Below, in pieces: positions 58,932 through 64,000 of a DNA stretch of 64,000 nucleotides (positions are counted from its first letter, which is position 1; each line of letters starts with the position of its first letter). Location of the stretch: NCBI RefSeq assembly GCF_028473645.1, contig NZ_CP097269.1, forward strand, positions 4,420,001 to 4,484,000, read 5' to 3'. The translations under genes and the position numbers were made by a program. The stretch comes from Acidovorax sp. GBBC 1281 (GTDB lineage: Bacteria; Pseudomonadota; Gammaproteobacteria; Burkholderiales; Burkholderiaceae_C). The notes under the pieces were generated by a model that was given only the letters and a program-made list of their open reading frames with translations, did no database searches and was not told where the DNA came from.

Positions 58932-59118
58932 GCCTCACCGGCTCCCTGCGTTCGCCGCAGCGCGGCCATCCGCCCGTGGGCGGGTGACTGCCGCCCCGCG
59001 CGAACGCATTTCCCCTCCCCTTTGCTGATCCGGCCCGCCGGGCGCACTGCCGTACCGCCGCCACTGCGCGGCGGGCGGCGCGTGCCGGGCGCGGGCGATC
59101 CGCGTGCTGATCGATGTC

Positions 59119-61386
59119 ATGACCACGACTTCCCTTTTCTCCTCCGCCCTGCCGGCGCCACCACTGCAGCCGCAGCCGATTTCGGCCCGAACACCGCGCA
59201 AGGCACGCTCACCGCTGGCCCACGCGGTGCTGGCGGCGCTGGCCGGCTTCGGGCCCGCCGCCGCCCCGGCGCAGGACGCGCCCCTGTCGTCCGTGCCCAC
59301 GCTGGCGCCGGTGACCGTCTCGGGCACACCGGCCGAGCCCCTGGGCCGGCTGAACCTGGACACCCCCGCCGAGACCGGCAGCCGCCTGGGCCTCACGCCG
59401 CGCGAGACGCCCGCCTCGGTCACCGTGGTGGACCGTGCCGCCATCGAAACCCGTGGCGCGCAGGACACGCAGGAGATCCTGCGGGCGATCCCCGGCGTGA
59501 CCGCGCACAACGCGCCGGGCTCGATGGCGGCCAGCTACCGCGGCTTCAGCAACAACTCGGTCACGCAGCTGTACAACGGCATCACGGTGCAGTACGGCAG
59601 CGCCACGCGCGCGGTGGACAGCTGGATCTACGACCGGGTGGAGGCCGTCGGCGGCGCGTCGAGCTTCCTGTACGGCGCGGGGGCGGTGGGCGGCTCGCTC
59701 AACTACATCACCAAGACGCCCGACCGCAGCGGCGACTTCGCGGAAGGCCGGCTGCGCGCGGGCTCGTACGGGCTCAAGGAAGCCTCGGCGGGCCTCAACC
59801 GCCGCATCGCGGGGCCGCAGGACGGCGGCGCAGGGCCGAGCCACTTCGCGCGCATCGACGTGAACCACCGCGATGCCGGCAGCTGGACCACGGGCACGCA
59901 GACCCGGTCCACGCAGCTGGCCGCGTCGCTGCTGTCCGACCTGGGCGGCGGCTTCACGCACCTGCTGGCGTACGAGTACCAGAAGGACGCGGTGGACCGC
60001 CCCTACTGGGGCACGCCGGTGCTCAACCCCGCCGTGGGCGCGCTGCGCATCGATCCCGGGACGCGCTTTGCCAACTACAACAGCAGCGACGGCATGTACG
60101 CCCACCGTGTGCAGTGGCTGCGCTCGGTCGCGCAGTGGCGCGTGTCCGACGCCCTGCAGTGGCGCAACACGCTCTATGCCTACGACGCGCTGCGCGACTA
60201 CCGCAACGTGGAGACCTACCAGTTCAACGCGGCCAACACCCTGGTCTCGCGCGGCAGCGCCTTCCTGCAGCGGCACGACCAGCAACTGGTGGGCAACCGC
60301 ACCGAGGCCACCTGGCACGGCACGCTGGCCGGGCGGCCGAGCGACTGGGCCTTCGGCCTGGACGTGAGCGTGAACCGGCAGACGCGCTTTCCCAACAGCC
60401 TGGCCGGCACGGTGAGCACGGTGGACCCGTACCGCTTCACGACCGAGCGCTTCTTCGACATTCCCGGCATGGCCCCCGGCTTTCGCGCCGACCGCGACAA
60501 CCGCGTGCAGACCACCGCGGTGTTCGTGGAGAACCGCACGGCCCTGGTGCCCGGCGTGAACCTGGTGACGGCGCTGCGGCAGGAGCGCATCGCGCTGGAC
60601 CTGACCAACCGCCGCGCCATCACCGCCACCAGCCCCGCCACGTTCGAGCGCAGCTACACGCCCACCACCGGCCGCCTGGGCGTGGTGTGGGACGTGGCCC
60701 CCGGCGCCAACGTGTACGCCCAGTACGCCACGGCGAGCGACCCACCGTCGGGCTCGCTGTCCACGGCCTCGTTCGCCGACGTGGCCAACAACAGCGCGCT
60801 CACCACGGGCCGGCAGCTGGAAGCGGGCGCCAAGTTCGACTTCTGGGGCGGGCGGGGCACGGCCACGGTGGCGGCGTTCCAGATCACGCGGCGCAACATC
60901 GCCTCGCAGGACCCCAACAACCCCGCCTTCACCGTGCTGGTGGGCGAGCAGTCGTCGCGCGGCGCGGAGGTGGCCGTGGGCCTGCGCCTGACCGACCGCT
61001 GGCAGCTGCAGGCCAACGCGATGCGCACCCGCGCCCGCTACGAGCAGTTCGTGCAGGGCGGCGTGTCGCTGGCCGGCCGCACGCCCATCAACACGCCCGA
61101 GAGCGTGGCCAACCTGTGGCTGGGCTACGCGGTCACGCCCGCGCTGCAGGCCACGGCGGGGGCGCGGCGCGTGGGGCGTATCTATGCGGACGCGGCCAAC
61201 ACGCAGTATTGGCCCTCGTACACGCTGCTGGACCTGGGGTTGTCGTGGAAGCTCTCGCCCACCGCCACGCTCTCGGGCCACCTGCGCAACGCCACCGACC
61301 GCATCTACGCAGCCGAAGCCCGCAGCGCGCAGGTGTACCTGGGTGCGCCGCGCACGGTGGACGTGTCGCTGCAGGTGGCGTTCTGA
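59119..61386 (+). CDS. TonB-dependent siderophore receptor (second)
   Basis: A 755-aa outer-membrane receptor. The signal segment is at about residues 28-54 (LAHAVLAALAGFG...APAQD). The plug (about 70-190) includes ASVTVVDRAAIETRGAQDTQ, then GASSFLYGAGAVGGSLNYIT. The barrel ends SLQVAF. It lies between the DUF2946 and PepSY genes, a common iron/copper acquisition arrangement. The ATG at 59119 (MTTTSLFSS) is chosen over the GTG at 59104. No Fur box is visible upstream. Confidence 0.93.
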   Translation: MTTTSLFSSALPAPPLQPQPISARTPRKARSPLAHAVLAALAGFGPAAAPAQDAPLSSVPTLAPVTVSGTPAEPLGRLNLDTPAETGSRLGLTPRETPASVTVVDRAAIETRGAQDTQEILRAIPGVTAHNAPGSMAASYRGFSNNSVTQLYNGITVQYGSATRAVDSWIYDRVEAVGGASSFLYGAGAVGGSLNYITKTPDRSGDFAEGRLRAGSYGLKEASAGLNRRIAGPQDGGAGPSHFARIDVNHRDAGSWTTGTQTRSTQLAASLLSDLGGGFTHLLAYEYQKDAVDRPYWGTPVLNPAVGALRIDPGTRFANYNSSDGMYAHRVQWLRSVAQWRVSDALQWRNTLYAYDALRDYRNVETYQFNAANTLVSRGSAFLQRHDQQLVGNRTEATWHGTLAGRPSDWAFGLDVSVNRQTRFPNSLAGTVSTVDPYRFTTERFFDIPGMAPGFRADRDNRVQTTAVFVENRTALVPGVNLVTALRQERIALDLTNRRAITATSPATFERSYTPTTGRLGVVWDVAPGANVYAQYATASDPPSGSLSTASFADVANNSALTTGRQLEAGAKFDFWGGRGTATVAAFQITRRNIASQDPNNPAFTVLVGEQSSRGAEVAVGLRLTDRWQLQANAMRTRARYEQFVQGGVSLAGRTPINTPESVANLWLGYAVTPALQATAGARRVGRIYADAANTQYWPSYTLLDLGLSWKLSPTATLSGHLRNATDRIYAAEARSAQVYLGAPRTVDVSLQVAF

Positions 61387-61406
61387 CCGCCGACGGGAAA
61401 CGCACC

Positions 61407-62942
61407 ATGGACTGGACCCGCCCTGTGCGCGCCAAGCGCTGGCTGTTTCTCACCCACCGCTGGCTGGGGGTGCTGCTGTGCGGCTTCTTCGCGATGTGGT
61501 TCGTCTCCGGCATCGTGATGATGTACGTGGGCTACCCCCAGCTCACCGAGGCCGAGCGCACCGCCCACCTGCCGCCGGTGGGCAGCGGCACGGGCCTGCG
61601 GGAGCCCGACGCCGCGCTGGCGCCCGCCGGCCTGGCGCTGGTGCCGCTGGCCGAGCTGCGCCTGGCGGTGGCCAGCGGCGGGCGCGCGGTGTACCTGGTC
61701 CGGCCCGAAGGGGCGCCGCCCCGCTCGCCCGCCACGGTGATCGACGCGGCGACGGGCGAGGTGCTGCGCGCGGTGGATGCGCCACGCGCGCTGGCCAGCG
61801 CCGCGGCCTGGGCCGGCCCCGGCGTGGCCGCGGACTACGAGGGCACGCTGCAGGAAGATGCGTTCACCCATTCGCGCGGGCTGGACATGCACCGGCCGCT
61901 GCACCGCGTGCGGCTGCACGATGCGGACGACACCGTGCTCTACGTGTCCGGCACCACGGGCGAGGTGGTGCGCGATGCGCCGCGCACCGAGCGCCTGTGG
62001 GGCTACGTGGGCACGTGGATCCACTGGCTCTACCCGCTGCGCGGCAACGCACTGCAGCCCTACTGGAGCGCCACGGTGAACACGCTCGCCGTGGCCGGCA
62101 CGCTGGCGGCGCTGGCCGGCACCGTCGTGGGCCTGCAGCGCTGGCGCTTTCGCGGGCGCTATCGCAGCGGCGCGCGCACGCCCTACCCCACGCCCGCGAT
62201 GCGCTGGCACCATGCGCTGGGACTGGTGTTTTCGGCGGCGACCATCGCGTGGATCTTCAGCGGCTTCATGTCGATGAACCCGTGGAAACTGTTCGACAGC
62301 GGCGCGCCGCCGCTGAATCTGGCGGCCCTGCAGGGCGGGCCGCTGGCCGTGGGCCCGCCGCAGGGCCCGCACCCGCCCGCGGCCTCGCTGGCCGCGCTGC
62401 TCACCCAGTCTGGCGGCGCCACGCGCGAACTGCGCTGGGTGCGCGCCACGGGCCGCACGCTGGTGCTGGCACAGCCCGCCCAGGGCGCGCCCGAGGTGCT
62501 CGATGCCGCCACGGCCGCGCCCACCGCCATCGACACCGCCGCGCTGCGCGAGGCCATCGCCCGCCTGGTGGCGGCGCCCCTGGTGCGCGTGGACACGCTG
62601 GCGCACTACGACCTGTACTACTACGCCCGCGCGCCCCACACCATGACGGGTGCGCCCGCCAAACCCCTGCCGGTGCTGCGCGCGGTGTTCGCCGACGAAC
62701 ACGCCACCTGGGTGCACGTGGACCCGCTCACCGGCGCCGTGCTGGGCCGCCTGGACGGCCACCGCCGCGCCAGCCGCTGGCTCTTCGCCATGCTGCACAG
62801 CTGGGACTGGGTGCCGCTGCTGGAGCGGCGCCCGCTGTGGGACGCGGTGATGCTGGTGCTGGGCCTGGGGGGCGCGGCGTTGAGCGCCACGGGCATGGTG
62901 ATCGGCTGGCGGCGGCTGCGGCGCAAGGCGGGCCGGGCGTGA
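61407..62942 (+). CDS. PepSY domain inner-membrane protein
   Basis: A 511-aa membrane protein with four or more TM helices: one at about residues 18-40, others near 220-245, 270-290 and 480-505. PepSY-like segments include ATVIDAATGEVLRAV, YVSGTTGEVVRDAP and THVDPLTG-type ATWVHVDPLTGAVLGRLDGH. PepSY_TM proteins often act as ferric reductases or accessories of TonB receptors, here the one just upstream (20-bp gap). The ATG at 61407 has GGGAAA upstream. Confidence 0.9.
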   Translation: MDWTRPVRAKRWLFLTHRWLGVLLCGFFAMWFVSGIVMMYVGYPQLTEAERTAHLPPVGSGTGLREPDAALAPAGLALVPLAELRLAVASGGRAVYLVRPEGAPPRSPATVIDAATGEVLRAVDAPRALASAAAWAGPGVAADYEGTLQEDAFTHSRGLDMHRPLHRVRLHDADDTVLYVSGTTGEVVRDAPRTERLWGYVGTWIHWLYPLRGNALQPYWSATVNTLAVAGTLAALAGTVVGLQRWRFRGRYRSGARTPYPTPAMRWHHALGLVFSAATIAWIFSGFMSMNPWKLFDSGAPPLNLAALQGGPLAVGPPQGPHPPAASLAALLTQSGGATRELRWVRATGRTLVLAQPAQGAPEVLDAATAAPTAIDTAALREAIARLVAAPLVRVDTLAHYDLYYYARAPHTMTGAPAKPLPVLRAVFADEHATWVHVDPLTGAVLGRLDGHRRASRWLFAMLHSWDWVPLLERRPLWDAVMLVLGLGGAALSATGMVIGWRRLRRKAGRA

Positions 62943-62996
62943 GCGCGGGCCCGGCCCGCCTTGCGCCCGCACGCGCCCACCGGGCGGTTTCGATAT

Positions 62997-63054
62997 AAAA
63001 ACCGCCTCATGCCCTAGTACTCATTGCCGATGAAGCTATAAAAACAATAGCAAA
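62997..63054 (-). repeat. Dispersed repeat copy E between convergent genes
   Basis: Minus strand: TTTGCTATTGTTTTTATAGC, then GTACTAGGGCATGAGGCGG, then a T-run. The ends match the other copies, but the core is rearranged (ATGCCCTAG is on the other strand). TTGCTAT and ATAGCTT allow a hairpin. It lies 3' of the PLD gene and after the PepSY stop, a shared terminator position. Confidence 0.7.
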
Positions 63055-63096
63055 ACACCGCTGTGCGGGAGTCCCATGCCGGGCGAACGGCCGGTC

Positions 63097-64000
63097 CTAC
63101 AGCTGAAAGCCCACCGCCCGCACCACGCCCTCGCCGATGTCGCGCGGCCAGGACGGGCGCCGGGGCACATAGGGCCGCGCCAGGGCGATCTGGCGCGCGC
63201 ACCACTCCGACAGCCATTGCACCTCGGCCGGGCCGTAGAAGGCCGTCATCGCCTCGTAGTTGAGGAACAGGCTGCGCGCGTCGAGGTTGAGCGAGCCGGA
63301 CAGGGCCAGGTCGTCGTCGATCAGCACGGCCTTGGCGTGCACCATGCCCGGTGCGAGCCACACCTCGGCGCCGGCCAGGCCCAGCTCGCGCAGGGCGCGT
63401 TCGCGGGCCCAGTCGGCCAGGCGGTGGTTGGACCGCCAGGGCACCAGCAGGCTCACGCGCACGCCGCGGCGGCAGGCCATGCACCAGGCTTCCAGCAACG
63501 CGTCGTCGGGCACGAAATACGGTGTCACGGCCACGATGCGCTCCTGCGCGTGGTAAGCGCCGGCCAGCAGCAGGGCATGCACGGTGTCGTCGGCGTGGTC
63601 CGGTCCGCTGGGCACCCACTGGGCCAACGGGCCATCGGGCGGGCCCGGGGGCAGCGGCTGGGGCAGCGCGGCGCGCACCAGGCGGCCGCTGGCGGTGCTC
63701 CAGTCGGCCTCGAACTGCGCGGCGGCCTGCAGTGCCAGGGGGCCGTGCACCTCGTAGCTCAGGTCGATCCAGGCCGGATGGCCGGGCTGGTCGAGGAAGT
63801 ATTCGCAGGCCAGGTTGCGCCCGCCGCTCCACAGCCGCTCGCCGTCGGCCACCACCAGCTTGCGGTGGTTGCGCAGGTTGGTGCGCCCGCGCATCGGGTT
63901 GTGCAGCATGGGCATGAAGCGGCGCACCTGCACGCCCTGCGCCTGCAGCGTTTTCACCAGCGCGCCGGGCGTGGCCAGGCTGCCCACCGCGTCCAGCAGC
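63097..64000 (-). CDS. Phospholipase D family protein (cardiolipin synthase-like), 5' end outside window
   Basis: At least 300 residues of a PLD-superfamily protein with the frame still open at the window edge. The first HKD motif NHRKLVVADGE then LWSGGRNLACEYF, and the second VHAKAVLIDDDLALSGSLNL then DARS, have intact His, Lys and Asp. The layout fits cardiolipin synthase ClsB-type or a related phospholipid transferase. Its N-terminal part and true start are off the window. Confidence 0.92.
   Translation of the reverse strand, partial: LLDAVGSLATPGALVKTLQAQGVQVRRFMPMLHNPMRGRTNLRNHRKLVVADGERLWSGGRNLACEYFLDQPGHPAWIDLSYEVHGPLALQAAAQFEADWSTASGRLVRAALPQPLPPGPPDGPLAQWVPSGPDHADDTVHALLLAGAYHAQERIVAVTPYFVPDDALLEAWCMACRRGVRVSLLVPWRSNHRLADWARERALRELGLAGAEVWLAPGMVHAKAVLIDDDLALSGSLNLDARSLFLNYEAMTAFYGPAEVQWLSEWCARQIALARPYVPRRPSWPRDIGEGVVRAVGFQL

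Noticed and set aside
1..64000. CRISPR arrays, insertion sequences or prophage genes
   Set aside because: No regularly spaced repeats, transposase motifs or phage structural genes were seen; the dispersed repeats are single copies far apart.

Overview
The window is high-GC (about 68-70%) DNA with Comamonadaceae (Burkholderiales) gene content, most like Acidovorax/Paracidovorax. The evidence is a caa3-type oxidase with a cytochrome c-fused subunit II, a Bug-family solute receptor, a beta-ketoadipate operon with a PcaR-type IclR regulator, DUF4148, DUF1841 and DUF4124 proteins, and a short dispersed repeat that I recognise from that family. It reads as chromosome. I see no insertion sequence, transposase, integrase, phage gene or CRISPR array. 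The PLD-family gene at the right edge and ctaD at the left edge are cut by the window.

Layout. 1-2517: ctaC-ctaD of cytochrome c oxidase. 3007-8758: housekeeping and scattered genes (BioC-like methyltransferase, ComF, TrmL, LysR, DUF4148, MaoC, orphan ParA, LysE). 8873-10762: a KefC-type cation/proton antiporter. 10843-21975: a tightly coupled five-gene operon (WGR-DUF4132, MoxR AAA+ ATPase, DUF5682, VWA, SWIM zinc finger) with the gene order of E. coli yehI-yehL-yehM-yehP-yehQ. 22121-24412: a TonB-dependent siderophore receptor behind a Fur-like box. 24569-26483: a HipB/HipA-type module with its own operator words in an AT-rich patch. 26584-36062: a ten-gene beta-ketoadipate operon (pcaI-pcaJ-pcaF-pcaD-cyclase-YciI-SDR-AtoE-catC-Bug) diverging from pcaR. 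36223-41306: a chemoreceptor, DUF1841 and a GGDEF/EAL protein. 42604-46296: cytochrome c4 and a second MoxR/VWA locus. 46446-52571: tamA-tamB. 53252-57750: a tRNA-Arg(CCT) followed by small secreted or unknown proteins. 57812-62942: DUF2127, DUF2946, a second TonB receptor and a PepSY membrane protein.

The most unusual gene is at 54097-54948. It encodes an exported protein whose mature N-terminus is a nearly intact eukaryotic-type ubiquitin (63 of 76 positions identical to human ubiquitin as I remember that sequence). Ubiquitin is fused to a choice-of-anchor-U-like domain and an IPTL-CTERM sorting tail. The C-terminal diglycine is lost, so it looks like a surface-displayed ubiquitin mimic rather than a conjugation substrate.

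A second theme is a dispersed repeat of about 57 bp with seven recognisable copies. Three sit just after genes as terminator-like elements. Four have become part of coding sequences: the start of pcaJ, the start of the DUF2946 gene, the C-terminus of a GNAT gene, and an in-frame insert in the DUF5682 gene.

All calls come from reading the sequence and from remembered family knowledge. No database search was run.
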